The notes: generated by a model from the letters alone, not told the origin. Numbered from the stretch's first letter, positions 10,823-22,869 are shown. The stretch is DNA of 64,000 nt from Vandiemenella viatica (GCA_031002005.1 JARYHS010009186.1:102023992-102087991); one strand, 5' to 3'. Numbers and translations: made by a program.

Positions 10823-13800
10823 CACTAGATTCATTGCTAAGAATTTTAGATTACTGGGTGGATCTTTTCTTTCAATTCATACAACAGTCACATTAATAAG
10901 AAGGTATAAAACTAATAGTAAGTTTAATGTTAATACATCTTTTTATATATCTCTACTCCAATGTAATTCATATTTCGTTGACGTTTTGTACGGTGGAGGA
11001 CGCAGATAATATGAAGTAAACAGACAGAAATTATTTGTGCCTTAGTTACTGAATTGCATTTCAGTTTTACGAAATTATCAGTACCTGAAGAACTACTTTA
11101 AGCATCTGAGGCGAATAAAAATCTTGCACAAGAGATTTCCTACAAAAAAAAACCTTTTTATCAGTCTGGAATCTGTAATTAAATAATTTGCATAACTTTA
11201 CTCTAGTATCTTATTATACAAAGCGGTTCATTTCGAAATTGTTGCTTACAACACCGTCGATCAGCGAAGTGTTCTGAAATGCAACGCCCGTCTTTCTTCA
11301 TGCCCTCCTGCTTTCACTTCTGAAGCAAATTAGAAAGTAGATCTGTGATATAATGACTCAGATGCGATGATAGAAGCCGGTGCATAGCTATCAGCTGAAG
11401 ATCTCCGCTTTCCCCTATAACGGTTGTTCGGAAGTTAGTATCTCGTTGGCGCGGTCTGGTCATACCTATCGATTGTGATAAGGTGATGGTTCGCCATACT
11501 TTGTATTTAACATGGGTTAAGTGTAATTGTTGAAACCGAATAAGCTAATGATTGTACATTAACCACGCAGCAGCATTAAATAAAAATATATATATTGTAT
11601 CCCGAAGTGTGGTCTATATTGAGAACCTAACTGCACTGCGATCATCCCATGTAGCACAGTAGATTGGGTATTATATACGTCTTTTTATTTATTTTTTCTT
11701 GAACGAAAAACACCGTTATTTTACTTCAGATAACTGAAGAAGATTACTGTTTTACGTGAACAAAAACTTTAACTATCCACAGAAGCATAGGGCCATTAAA
11801 CTCAATGGCTTTCCTGATGCTCTCGACAAGCGTTAATTAGCGACCATTTCATCAAGCAGCAGTCCCTAGCTTTATGGAAGCGATTTCTGCTATTTTTTTG
11901 TCACTGAATCGATATTAAAAGAGGAAGCTGTTGATTATATTATAGTATTAATACATATTGATTAAATATTTGCAAATATGGTGTTTATTGTGACATGGAA
12001 ATAAACAAATATGATCAGATATTCATCATATTGTAATTAGCAGTGAGAATATAAAAACAGTATACATAAATTTACTTCTTGAATACTTGTTCGCAGAACT
12101 GTCAGTAAGATCCAATTGTTTTGCGATTGCATAAAATCCCTTTCACCATTTTTTCCATCTTTATAGTAACTCCTAAAAGAAAATGTTTCGATGGTTTGTT
12201 AGATGTCAAGCAGCATCCTGAAAAAATACTATTATTAACAACACGTCAGGAATCTCAATAGTTTTGCACACACTTCTCACATACTAGAACCATTTCAGGA
12301 AGACAGAAGAGCATTTCTCTGTCGGGGGTAAGGAACGTTGTGATTGGAAGAAAAAGTCTGAATCAGATGCGAAGGAAATTATAATTCCGACATTTGAGTG
12401 GCAAATCAAAACAAGCTTGCCCTCAATAAGCTAGGCGGCACATCTATTTGCAGACGCTGTAAGAGAGAAGAAAAATATGTAAAGTAAATGCCTGAAATCT
12501 CTCCTGACTGGGTAGCGACCTGGCAAAATTTTAGGTTTTACCTTAATGAAAAGTTTGCGACAGCCAGGCTAATTCAATATAGTGACAATTCTATATTAAA
12601 TTCACTGAGTTTTCGTTAACATTGTAACTGAGAGAAATACAAGTTGTGGCAAGTAAAACAAAGAAAATTTAACTGAATATTACGTGATTATGTGTAAGTT
12701 AATTCCAAGAATTATATTATGAAAGCTTCTAAAAATCTAGTAATTTGTAGGGCCTACTATCTCCATTGTAGTGCTCAAAAAACACTTCACCAACACTCAG
12801 TCAAGCTAGGCGTATTACCTCTGAATTACAAAAAATACTTTTTGAAACATATATTTGAACAGTAAAATGTCGGTAACATTGAAACCACAAATATTATTAT
12901 CACACCGTTCGAAATGCAAGTAAAATTCGATGCGAGTGGCTGTTCAGGTGGAATCGTTGCTACGTTTATGTTACTCATTAGCAATACTTAAATTTTGGTC
13001 ATTAATTTTTACGTCTTGCCCGTGAGGTATGTACTGGCTATTAAACCTGCCCACCTCTGTGTGGTCGGCAAGGTAACCTTGGGACACGTAAACCGGTTTG
13101 GCCAGGTATGTGCTGCCCCGTTCGAACAAAGGCCGCATCAGACCCATTGTCTATAACACCCCCCAGCACTGCCTCACTCCAACATGACCAGCCTGACATG
13201 ATCAGTTTACCCAATTGCAATTCCACTTCATTCTTTCCACAGGATTCTGAAAAAGAACTGATTTAAGGTCGAAAGAGTAATTCACTCATTTGAAATACAT
13301 CTATTCGCTGACCGGTTCAGCTTTGGATAAGTAATATATAGTAATATTATAAAAATAATTGTTTCACACAGAAAAAAGGTGAAAGTTAATAGCGTATAAC
13401 AAGAAACTGGAGTGAACATAAATTCACAAAAAATGAGTAAGAGTGAATAAACAAAAATATGATTTTGTCCAGAACAAAATTAAATCAAATCTGGTAGTTT
13501 GTTTGAATCCTGCCGAAAGAGGAACACTAGGCCATTGTGTCAGAGGTAGGACTGCCAGTAACTTCGGATCTACAAATTTGGAATTCGAACCACGAAGCGA
13601 TCGTTGCATACTTTTCATATATACATTAATTAATCTGTTATGAACCTATAAAAATGTCGACCAAATCGAAGGAAAAAAAATAACCATTCTCAATGCATCT
13701 CCATAACTTTTTTTCCCTACTGGCTGGAATGTGGTTAATGGACTTACAATGGCAGCTTTTATCTTCTTGAAACATAAATTGTGGATGTCAAATAAGACGA

Positions 13801-14635
13801 ACGCGGTGTGTTACATTTTTTTCAAAATCCACGAATGCACGAGAGCTGCCATGGTGCTACATATACTGTACTTTCTATTTAGTCACAATTTAGGCATTAA
13901 CTAAAACGCCCCTATATTTCTAAGTAAAAACAGTTTTAAAATGATCGATAAAACAAAAATCATCACTATGATCATAAGATTATTACCAAACACTTCTCGT
14001 TTGATCGAATTTTGTATGGAACGAGCTGGGTGGATTGCTAGTGGTCGAAATATTTTAAAAAAATCAAATAAAAAATCCGAAGATGGTACTGATTACTTCA
14101 CACGCTTTACATCATCTTTAATGATACCGTTCGTGGTATTCCTTACAGAATTTTACATTCAATATTTTTATAGCTGTTACAGTATATATCTTTCAACAAT
14201 TTGTAACAAAATACAATATAACATACAAACTTCCACTTACACAATCTTCGTTTCAGACGGTTTTTGAAGCACGGGAAGCTTCCATACCTTAGTGATCACA
14301 GAATGGAGCCGGTACTGTAAGCCGAAATGGTCGCCTACGCAAAAAAAGATCTGCAAACTACTGAAACCAGTATGCTTATAACATTCAGGGTGCTAGCGGG
14401 GAAAAAAAAGGAAAAACGAAAGTGTTTTAGACTTCATGTGCAGCAAATTACATTGTTTCTAACATCTAGTACATAAAAACTGTAAAACCAGTAAATTCTT
14501 ACTGCTATTTTGTCTCATAACATTTTGTTATATAACGATGCTGAAAATCCTTATACCAACTAAGTATGAAAAGAACGGTTTCTAGAAATGAAAGGTCCAA
14601 CTTTGTGGGTACAGGATATCCATGAAGGGAACTAA
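10823..14635. other. Long unassigned stretch
   Basis: About 3.8 kb without a recognisable gene or element. A moderately GC-rich patch at 13020-13240 holds a 61-codon minus frame with no recognisable motif. 13500-13600 looks vaguely like a decayed repeat. 13941-14267 (+, 108 codons) is open but is hydrophobic and Lys-rich from AT bias, with no known motif. Confidence 0.5.
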
Positions 14636-14891
14636 GGGGGCATCCATTAATGACGTATGGTGAAATGGGGGAGGGGGGGGGGGTTCCGGCGAAATCTCAC
14701 GAAGACTCACCAAGGGGTGACCCGAAAGTCGACTTAAAGGGATTATTTGGTCCAAAATCAGGCCTTGGATGCATGAGACCGTCAGTAAGTGGAAGGGGGT
14801 CCGACCATATCTCACGAAGTCTCGCCAGAAACGGGGGGGGGGGGGTGTCCGGAATTCAGGAAAAGCACTCACGTAATTAATGGGCATCCCC
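14636..14891. mobile_element. Harbinger-like MITE, family A
   Basis: A 256-bp element running from GGGGGCATCCATTAATGACG to the inverted end acgtaattaatgggcatcccc, flanked by TAA on both sides (14633-14635 and 14892-14894). Inside each end lie a long G run (14669-14685 and 14833-14846) and the words cgaaatctcacgaag or atctcacgaag. Noncoding; the open frames across it are artefacts of the G/C tracts. Confidence 0.85.
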
Positions 14892-14935
14892 TAAGGATTA
14901 GAGTAACCAACACAACTCAGGAGTCATCTTGTAAA

Positions 14936-15838
14936 TCCTGGGATCCACTAAGTGCGCGTAGTCTGCAAACGTTTTTGGCGTTTGCAAAGATTAGTGTGTT
15001 TGCAGTCGGGTGGTTTAGCTTGTTGTCTCCACCAACAAAATATTCGCAAACAACAGTTCGTGTGCGAACATTTGTCGTCGTTCCAACTGCTACCTGCAGT
15101 CTCCAAATCGCTCCGGGAAGAAAACTTATTGCTAGTTCTCAATTATATGTAATTATGTCTTTTTCAAGTGAAGAAGAGGACATTATTTTTTTTTTTTTAA
15201 AAAAACCTAAATTTTGGATATAGCAAAACAAGAAATTCCACGCGACTGCTGTCATAAGAACAGATGGTAGGAGTGGTTTAATACGATAAATGCTACTATT
15301 TCCCTACTTTCTTTGAAACAACGGAATAATAGAAAACAGAGAAAAATAATTTATAAAATTACACATCTTTTCCTGTCACCATCGCGTTCTGTTGCTTAAC
15401 TTTTTCTCTTCTGAATGAGGAGAACAAAGAATTTACTTTCCCCTTAACAACATCAATAGTGGTTCCCATATCTGTTACAATTTCGATCCAGACAACGTCC
15501 TTCTTAATTTTGTTGTAATATTTGTATCTGATCTACCATATCTGATTTATACGATTCAATTAACAGTAAACACTTTTCACTATTCCAGTCCATAGTTATA
15601 TTATGTCTAGATTTTAAAATGAACTTAAAACTGAAACACTTTGGAACACCATCTTCACTGAACGCGCACTGTCAACGCACGAACGAATTCCTTTGATGTA
15701 CCGACATCGGTCGGAACACCTGCAAATAACCGTAAATCTTTGTTCGTGCGCGCTATTCTCGTCTCGACCGGACAAATTCTGAGTTCGCAAACATTTCAAA
15801 CGCTTGCAAACGTTTTGAGCGGTTGGTGGATCCCCACC
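14936..15838. mobile_element. Harbinger-like element with MADF frame, decayed
   Basis: The ends are imperfect inverted repeats built on gggatccac (left, 14939-14947) and gtggatcccc (right, 15826-15835), followed inward by gcaaacg-rich repeats on both sides. TAA occurs at 14933-14935 and 15839-15841, a possible 3-bp duplication. The interior encodes a MADF-domain relic on the minus strand and perhaps the start of a second protein on the plus strand (about 15154-15223, MSFSSEEEDII). A transposase plus a MADF/Myb-like partner is the known two-gene plan of PIF/Harbinger elements. The exact ends are uncertain. Confidence 0.6.
15359..15593 (-). pseudogene. MADF-domain protein relic
   Basis: Starting from ATG at 15593, the frame reads MDWNSEKCLLLIESYKSD. 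After one frame change near 15520 it continues NKIKKDVVWIEIVTDMG, TTIDVVKGKVNSLFSSFRRE, then KVKQQNAM, and ends at TAA (15361-15359). The W at the start, LIE(S/A)Y, W..I and the K.K...L...F..E helix are the MADF pattern (a Myb/SANT-like DNA-binding domain). In PIF/Harbinger transposons such a protein is the DNA-binding partner that helps the transposase reach the nucleus and the ends. The part around the usual LWD segment is missing, and the frame is broken. Decayed; not a host gene by its setting. Confidence 0.75.
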
Positions 15839-15924
15839 TTAACTGGTACCTGAATATGAAGAGATTAACATTAAATAAAAGTAGGCGAATGATTGCATGA
15901 AACCCACAGAACAGAATCCAACGG

Positions 15925-16112
15925 CTGATCGGTAAAGTTCACACTCGGCATTCCGAAGAACCCTAGTTCGATTTTCGGTTCGGGAATCCAGCATTAGGTT
16001 CCCGAAATCAAGCCACGTAATCTGGGAAATATCATTCACAAAACGCTATGTCCAATTTATTTCTATCGCTTGTCCTCAATCCTCCCCTGATTCGAAAGAC
16101 CTTAGTTCTCAA
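15925..16112 (+). mobile_element. tRNA-derived SINE, highly decayed
   Basis: ggctgatcggtaaagttcacactcggcattccg and tagttcgattttc line up with the box A to box B head of the main SINE family; gaatccagc and aaatcaagccacg echo the central block, and gaaagacctt the tail. Substitutions are heavy throughout and there is no A tail. Confidence 0.45.
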
Positions 16113-17107
16113 TTAGTTGCTAAGCTCGTTTTAAAAAAAATTATTAGACTTATAAGACAAAACTGAAATTTTTGATGTTCTAGTAGTGGATGACCAATAT
16201 AAATCTTATTGCAAGAAACCTATTGAACAGGTGTTTAGAGGTCAGAACTAAGTGAAATATGGAAGTGTCCATATTGTTGTTTTCTAAATTCCCTGATGAC
16301 TGTAAAACTCTGAAAGATTTCATGATCAACAACGGAAAGAAGTTTGTTGTGATTGATAAAACAAGGACGGATCAGTTTCAAGAAAAATTCCTTCTATTGT
16401 ACCCTACCGAAAATCAGTAATCTTGAAAATTGATTACCTGCATGAAAGCTAAGAAAAAGCTTATAAAACGTGAATTTTGCTTTGCTGTAAGTTTGATAAC
16501 TTGGGTTTGTTCGGTTAGTAAGAAACTGGTGAAGTTTTAAATCTGCCGGCAGACATTTGTTTGAAGCTTTGAATTCATCTCCGATTAAAGAAGGAAGCAC
16601 CATACACTATGCAGCCTGGAAATCTTAAGACGTAAAAGAAACAAACAAAACGTTACAGTTATGACTGAAGTGCAGAAGGACATAAACAGAAACTAACTGG
16701 CTTCGCATTCCATCCCTTCCCTGTCCCAGACATTAAAACAGCTCAGCACTAAAAGATAATTAGTTTCTGTGGCGGACACGTTTAATCTCTGAGGAATGCG
16801 CGCGCCCTCAGAAGCGCTGTTAATTTTCTCAGAGGTTCCCGCCACAATCGCAATTTCCCGTTTCGAATAGCAGAGCCACAGATGAGAGACGCCGACCGGA
16901 AGCCTCGAGACCTGTTGCTGGAGCCCATTTCCTCTCCAGCTTGTGGAGGGATCAACAAGTGTTTCTGGTCTCCTAGGCTAACACAGCGGCAGATTATCTC
17001 AGTATGCAAACTGGTCTACTAAACCAGTGATACCATAGCTTATCACTTTTATTGCATTAAACAGACAAGTTTTCTGGTTGCAAATTACAAAAATGATGAG
17101 GCATTTA
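16113..17107. other. Unassigned sequence
   Basis: Nothing recognised. 16760-17010 has a higher GC content and several CpGs, with no open frame that I know. Confidence 0.5.
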
Positions 17108-17115
17108 GTTATTAA

Positions 17116-17995
17116 TAGGGTTCGGATCTTATGAACAAGTCATATTTTTCTCCTGCCTTCTTTTTGAGCTTAAATCCTGAACTAAACACTGGTTCAACGT
17201 TACTGATTGTATTTAAATGTATTTTATATAGCATATAAATGAATATTTAGACCATTTTCCTAGTTTTGGTCATATTTCGACATAACTTATGGTCATATTT
17301 TGAGGAAAAATCTTGTAGTTTTTTAATAGTACTGGAAATTCAGTAGCAATAGATGAGAAGAAATTAGGATAATTATTCACAGAACTGTACTTCTGCTATG
17401 CCGGGGGAGGGGGGGAGGGGGGGGGAAATAATTTTCACTGCGGTCAGAAAACACCAGACAAGAATTAAAGTAATACATTATTGTCACTCTCTAAACGTAA
17501 TGTTCCGCCCGCCTTTTAATCTCGACAAAGCAGCAGAAGCATTCCTGTGTCGATCCGCGCCAATCCATATCTTAATTAAATATATCTTGAATCATTGTTA
17601 AATCTGCGGCGGATCAGTGAGTAGATCTACCGCCATGCCGAAAGTAAAATTTTCTTAAATTGCGAAGTTACGTAAGGGAATTTAGAGACGAGTATTTTAG
17701 TACAGATGAAAGAGTTCTATTCCGTAAATTATTTGAAATTAAAGAGACTTCAACAAAACAATTTAAAATTTAATTTTTCAATGGTGCAGCGAATGCACGG
17801 TAGCAAATTATGCTGTCTACATGAAAACAGCACTACTAGATAAAATAAATGATGTATAATTGAGCATTTTTTGATGTATAGTAAATTTAAATGTTTGCTC
17901 ATATTTTGTCAATTTTAGGTCATATTTATCCATCTTTAAAGTAATATTTGCCTGCATATTTCTCTATTTTTTTGGTCATAAAGATCCGAACCCTA
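17116..17995. mobile_element. hAT-type non-autonomous element, 880 bp
   Basis: Ends are the inverted repeats TAGGGTTCGGATCTTATGA (17116 onward) and its complement finishing aagatccgaaccctA (to 17995). Flanking 8-mers are gttattaa (17108-17115) and gtcattaa (17996-18003), one mismatch, as expected for the 8-bp duplication of hAT elements. Repeated ggtcatatt words lie near both ends (17139, 17266, 17289; 17899, 17921) and look like subterminal transposase-binding repeats. A G-rich tract at 17402-17427 interrupts it. No transposase frame. Confidence 0.8.
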
Positions 17996-18269
17996 GTCAT
18001 TAATAACATTACAGCAATGTCATTACATTCCATCACGCTAGTATTGCGAAATAACACTGAATCTTAACAGCACAAAATATAAAAATGTATGAATGAATCT
18101 GATATTAACGTGATGGATAAAAAAAAGTTTAAGACTGTTTAAAGGTTAATATACAAATACTTGCTGATTATACAACCGTACTTAGTAGCGCAGAGAACAA
18201 AGTGGAGATCGTAGACCTTGGAGAAATCCTAATACTAAAGATGGGACTAAAGATAAAATAATGACACCA

Positions 18270-18680
18270 AAACTAAATACAAGATTTTCACAGGAAACAT
18301 TACAGAGCATGAATTTTAAGTGGTAAATAAATAAATGAGAATACGGAGTTCGAGAAACAGTATAAACGTGTCAAAAAGGAGTTTATATGGGTATAACAAA
18401 ATAATGTCAAAGAGGCTGTCACGTAAGACTAAAAGCAGTATGTTGAAGACAATAACATTTCCAGTTTACTATATGGACCTGATACGTAGCAATCTAATAA
18501 AAACATACAAAAGAAGCCGGGATTGTAAATCTGACGAACATAAAAAACGGAGAAAAATACTTAACAGAGAAATCGGAGATATAAATAAAGAATGAGATAT
18601 AGTGTGTGAACTCAAAAGCAGGAGACTACGACGGACTGGGAAGTTTCTTAGAAAAGATGAACTTAAGTGGGAAAGTAAAT
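18270..18680 (+). pseudogene. RTE-like reverse transcriptase C-terminal fossil
   Basis: The plus strand reads KIMSKRLSRKTKSSMLKTI and TFPVYYMD, then KSDEHKKRRKILNREIGD, and after a stop DIVCELKSRRLRRTGKFLRK. The order and words match the RTE-like C-terminal region (LSRKTKxxLYKTIxxPVxxYGSETW, a spacer, then SRRLRWxGHxxR). The YGSEAW motif is degraded to YYMD. No palm residues are present. Composition matches the AT-rich surroundings, so this is an old copy. Confidence 0.65.
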
Positions 18681-19440
18681 AAGTCCTCTTTGAAGAATGT
18701 GGAAAGAAGAAATTCTAATGATGTCCAGATAGGAGACGAAGACCGAGATAATAAGATCAATGAAAACTGAAATCGCTCTGAGTGGAGAACTACAGAAGAG
18801 GAATCGGAAGACGGTCAGGAGGGAGGTAATTTCTGTTTTGCTGCTTAGTGTAACTGAGATATACTGTCCACAGAAATAAAGAGCAAATAAAAGTAACATA
18901 CATGTATAGTGAGTGACACATGTCCGATCTCGGAAGCGTAGATTGCTTTGCCTCGCAGGGGTCTTCGGTTTGATTCGAACCTCGGAAATAGATTGTTTTA
19001 ATTAAGTTTGTTTTATGTTATTTCTTGGAACAAAGATGGTATGGAATCAAAATACTAGAGCTGGTTATGTGGCGTCGTAACTAAACGCTACTTTAAAAAA
19101 TAAAAAGCTTTCACTGTAACAAAATACTCATGGTGACAGATGCAGTAAAACTTTCCGGTTTTTATAACTGGCATGGTTTGTAGATATGTTTTTGTGGCAG
19201 AGGAAATAAGGAACGTCCATTCTTTTTTGGGGCTGTCTCCCCCTACTTGGTGAGGCCACGGTCAGGTCCCAACTGTAGAAACTATAGGACGTAAAGGAAA
19301 GCTTATAGCGAATAACATTTCAGAAAACACAATTCTCGCATATGTTGTGCCTTAGGTATTAACTTCAAGGAGGAAATCTAAAGTTTGTATTCTGAAAAGA
19401 AGGTGGGTAAGTTGGATTTTTGTTTACTGTTTTCTAATCA
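18681..19440. other. Unassigned sequence
   Basis: No gene or element recognised. A weak tRNA-like patch (ttcggtttgattcgaacctcgg near 18965-18987) is not convincing. Confidence 0.45.
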
Positions 19441-19447
19441 GCATTGT

Positions 19448-19815
19448 TGTCCGAGGTCACTGACCTTAGGTCTGGCGTCCAACACACGGTTAGCTGGTTC
19501 TAACCCCGGTGGTGGAAGGAATTGTGTTGCGGAGTAGGAGATGATATGATGCGCGATTGCAAACAGTCGTTTTGTGTACCAGAATCCTGGGTTAAACACC
19601 AAACCTTATCTTCAGTGTCATCGATGAGGCATTGGCGGTAAGAGTGGAGTGATGGCATGCGATGCTGCTGGTGGTGATCCTTCTGCCGAATGGCGTCGTA
19701 AAACCTAGCGACTTCCTAAGTGTCTTTTGGAAGAGTGGACCTGACTGCTCGCACCGAGTTTTCCTCCCTTCCTTCTTTCATCTTCATGCGCACATCACAA
19801 CAACAACATGCCATA
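19448..19815 (+). mobile_element. Second tRNA-derived SINE family
   Basis: tgtccgaggtcactgacctt and tctggcgtccaacacacggt followed by ggttctaaccccggtgg resemble a tRNA head with box A-like and box B-like parts. A 300-bp unrelated body then ends in a CT-rich segment (ttttcctcccttccttcttt) and cacaacaacaac. The body shares nothing obvious with the main SINE family. No second full copy lies in this window, so the family assignment rests on structure only. Confidence 0.5.
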
Positions 19816-20027
19816 CTTAAGTATAGCCATCTCTACCCATGTAACACGGAGCAGAGGAACTATCGTCCCACCTCTGGCTCCCCTGGCCTAGTGTACCTTA
19901 ATTTAATGGGACCACTCAATCTTCGTATTGCTGAACAAACTCGTTTATGTAATGGCGTTAAAATGCTTTTTATGGAAGATGCAGCCACCCGCGTAGAGTA
20001 TCCGGACGGCCGTGGTTTGATCTCCGA

Positions 20028-20520
20028 TTAAGTCGAGAATGATTCTTTTTTTTCTGAGTGTCCTTTTCGCATCCCAGTCCACAACTGTCTATTGTAGGCC
20101 TCCTTAGGTTCTATATTTTGTTCTTTCACTGACCGTTCCACTCCTTGCAACCATCTTAGTGGTGGTCTGCCTCGTCTTCTCCGGTTAGCTGGTTGGTAAT
20201 TAAAAACTATTTTTGGTATTCTTCTTTCGTTCATTCTAGTTAGGTGCCCAAACCATAATTGTTGTTTCCTTTCAATTTTCTGGACTATAGTATCTTTAAT
20301 ACCAGTTTGGTCCCTGATTTGTTCATTCAGCACATGCTCCAACTTAGAAACACGGGAACCTCTTCGAAGGAAATCCATCTCCACTGCTTCTGTCTTTGTT
20401 TCTTTCTGTAACTGTCCAACATTCTGCACCGTAATTGGCCCCACTATGTCTCTGTACATATTGATTTTTGCTTTCAGGCCAATCTTAGTGGACCACAGAA
20501 AATGATTTAGTTTAAGTATT
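20028..20520 (-). pseudogene. RTE-like retrotransposon 3' end
   Basis: On the minus strand, YGAECWTVTERNK is followed after a one-base frame shift by EAVEMDFLRRGSRVSKLEHV, WFGHLTRMNERRIPKIVF, RRRGRPPLRWLQGVE and a stop at about 20028. This is the C-terminal module of RTE-type non-LTR retrotransposons (YGSExW, FLRR, GHLxRM, RGRPxxRW). The frame from about 20459 to 20028 is open for 143 codons, but the YGAECW motif is out of phase with it, so the copy is broken. Confidence 0.85.
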
Positions 20521-20755
20521 ACAGACCTCCCTTGGTTAAGTCTATGTATCTGGTATCTTCTTCACATTCTCATGCCAAATTAGCTTTCTGTCAGAGGTGC
20601 ACCAAGGAGGAGCATGGTCAGAAACGTAAAGAACGTCCGGGGTGTAGCACTGATCCCGTCATCTTTGGCTAGTAATGAATGTCATGAATGGGAATATAAA
20701 ACTACCTCACGGTATAGTAATGGGAAACCGTAAGCGGTTCGTTGTTGCTTCGTGG
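20521..20755. other. Unassigned sequence
   Basis: One frame near 20580-20670 reads CQRCTKEEHGQKRKERPGC, a Cys-spaced stretch that could be chance. Too short to call. Confidence 0.4.
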
Positions 20756-20758
20756 TAA

Positions 20759-21154
20759 GGGAACGTCCATAAACCACGTAGATCGATTCCCTCCCCCCCA
20801 TGAACCCCCCTCCCCCGCCTACCCACGTAGCGAGACGTGGCTTTTGCCTCTACCACCCCCCACCCCACGTAGCACGTAGCTTTTTTCCCTTTTGATTCCA
20901 GAAGAGATTTTTTACCGTTTTCTCTTCTCAGACTATTGTAAATTACATACGGCGATAATTAAATGATGGAAATGAATTTCACATGCTGTTGTGTGTTCTG
21001 TACCTCATTTTAACTGTGAAAAATGATATGTATGGAAAGCTACGTGGTCTGGCAAGGACTCCCCCCCCCTCCCTCCACGTAGCGCAGCGTAGCCTTCCAG
21101 CCAACCCCCTCCCCCCCCAACCTAGACCGAGCCACGTAGTTTATGCACGCTCCC
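20759..21154 (+). mobile_element. Harbinger-like MITE, family B
   Basis: A 396-bp copy from GGGAACGTCCATAAACCACG to ccacgtagtttatgcacgctccc, flanked by TAA on both sides (20756-20758 and 21155-21157). The middle (tcagactattgtaaattacatacgg) matches the copies at 6.3 and 61.5 kb. C runs lie at both flanks of the middle. Cleanest evidence for the TWA duplication in this family. Confidence 0.88.
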
Positions 21155-21157
21155 TAA

Positions 21158-22860
21158 GGCCTACTCTAATTTACTCACGCGCGGAGAAGTATAAGTAACG
21201 GTGGTGATACTGACTTGAACTTCTTTACAAATCCGTGTTACATACTGAAATTGTTAAACTAAGAAATATATGAAAACTATCGTCTCTATCCTAAACGAGC
21301 CATTACGTCACTCCCTGGGACACTGTTACCAATTATGCTCATGAGAAGCAAGCGTGTAACACCAGAATACTATTTTTCCTACATAAAAGACTACTTCTTG
21401 TTACTATTCGGCATTAGGATTTTTGATAGATGTCACGCTATTTAGCCGTCATTACGTTCTAATTAGGTACTTATATAGTAACAATGTGCTTTAAAGTTTT
21501 ACTATAAGTTTTAGGCGCCTTCAGCTCTATTTATGATGTTTTTGACAAGAATAATGCATTGTATTTAGCAGTGTGTCAGTGGTGTATTCAGGTACTGAAA
21601 GCATCGTGAAAAGCGTCCTTTCTTGTGCATCCTTAAAATCAATGCTATTTGTAATTTAGCAGCAAGTAAACCACTATATAAGAACGAAGTCTTTCTTGGT
21701 GTTGAGGATTAGTAAACTAATCTTCCAACTGCTCTCGAAGAATTTCAGCACCATACCTGCACTTAAGTTCAGCTACACAAGGTTTTTTTTATTTATTTAT
21801 TTAACATGATTATGTTTTGTTTTCATCACTCTTTGGATATTGCGAAGAAGGGGAAAAAAGCAAGTTTTTCAAATAATAGCACCAAAGCACCGTTATGTAG
21901 GAGCTCGAAAGAAAAGTACATCAGCTACATAGCCATAAAACATTTTATATCTTAAATTGATAGTTTCTTTATGTTAATCGTAACTTTAAATTATGTTGTG
22001 TCTTTTACAAATATTATTTTTTTGTTTTACTTTTTACGGAACCTAAAATTATATTACTAGACGGCTGTGCGAAAATTTTTGTAATAGTAATAATTATAAA
22101 ATTGAATAATTCTAATAATTCTGTAAAAACACAGATTGGAATTGGATACAACAGTGATCTCATATTAATTTTTACGCGTTATCGTGGAAGTTTCATTTAT
22201 TTGACAATTGCTCGGGATGACATCTTGTAGACCTTACTTCTTATAGGCCCGTGGTCTCAGTCAGCTGTTGTTGAGACTCGCCTGATTAGCATTCAGTCGA
22301 AATAGTGTTCGTCACGGAATGCGCCATACAGACGTGTCTGGACTGCGTTCCTCAGAGGCTGTAGCTCAGGGAAGAGAACTTGTCAAACAGTCCCGCTGGC
22401 TCCTTAGAAGTTCATCGCCTGACGTCTAATTATTCCACGTACATCCAGACAGTTTGCGATTTATCACGGCAGTGGTATTAAGGAAATTCTTAATTATCTG
22501 GTCATTGTTAACAAATAGGAAACTTCAAAATTACAATATTAACTAGCATTAACACTTCCGTAATCATCGCTATGCCTCGAGGATCTGACCTAGAAACCAA
22601 AAAGTTCTTAATTGTATATATGTAGCACAGCGCTTTATAAAAGTTAAACTTGGATATTGGTAAAGAAATTAGAATTATTCCGTATGTGGTGCTACAGATG
22701 ATATTTGAAATTAACTTGCGGATAAATCATCAAATGATCATGTTATGGAAATAATCGTGTATGATGTTTGTGGAAGAATATCATTAAAAAACGGTGTGCA
22801 AATTTGTAACATCGTGGAATTGCTTAATTTTTTAGAGGCGGCAGCAAATAAGAATAAAAC
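21158..22860. other. Unassigned sequence
   Basis: Mostly AT-rich. 22210-22440 is less AT-rich but not recognised. A short TTTA microsatellite sits at about 21785-21802. No frame of interest. Confidence 0.5.
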
Positions 22861-22869
22861 ACACGTTTA

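Noticed and set aside
13941..14267. 108-codon plus-strand frame as a membrane protein
   Set aside because: Hydrophobicity comes from AT-rich codons; no signal or domain pattern was found.
14789..15223. 144-codon plus-strand frame as a gene
   Set aside because: It begins in the G/C tract of a MITE and runs into another element. Only its last 20 or so codons may be a relic of a transposon protein.
20580..20670. piggyBac-like Cys-rich C-terminus
   Set aside because: CQRC...GC spacing is suggestive, but the frame is under 30 codons and no upstream transposase motif is present.
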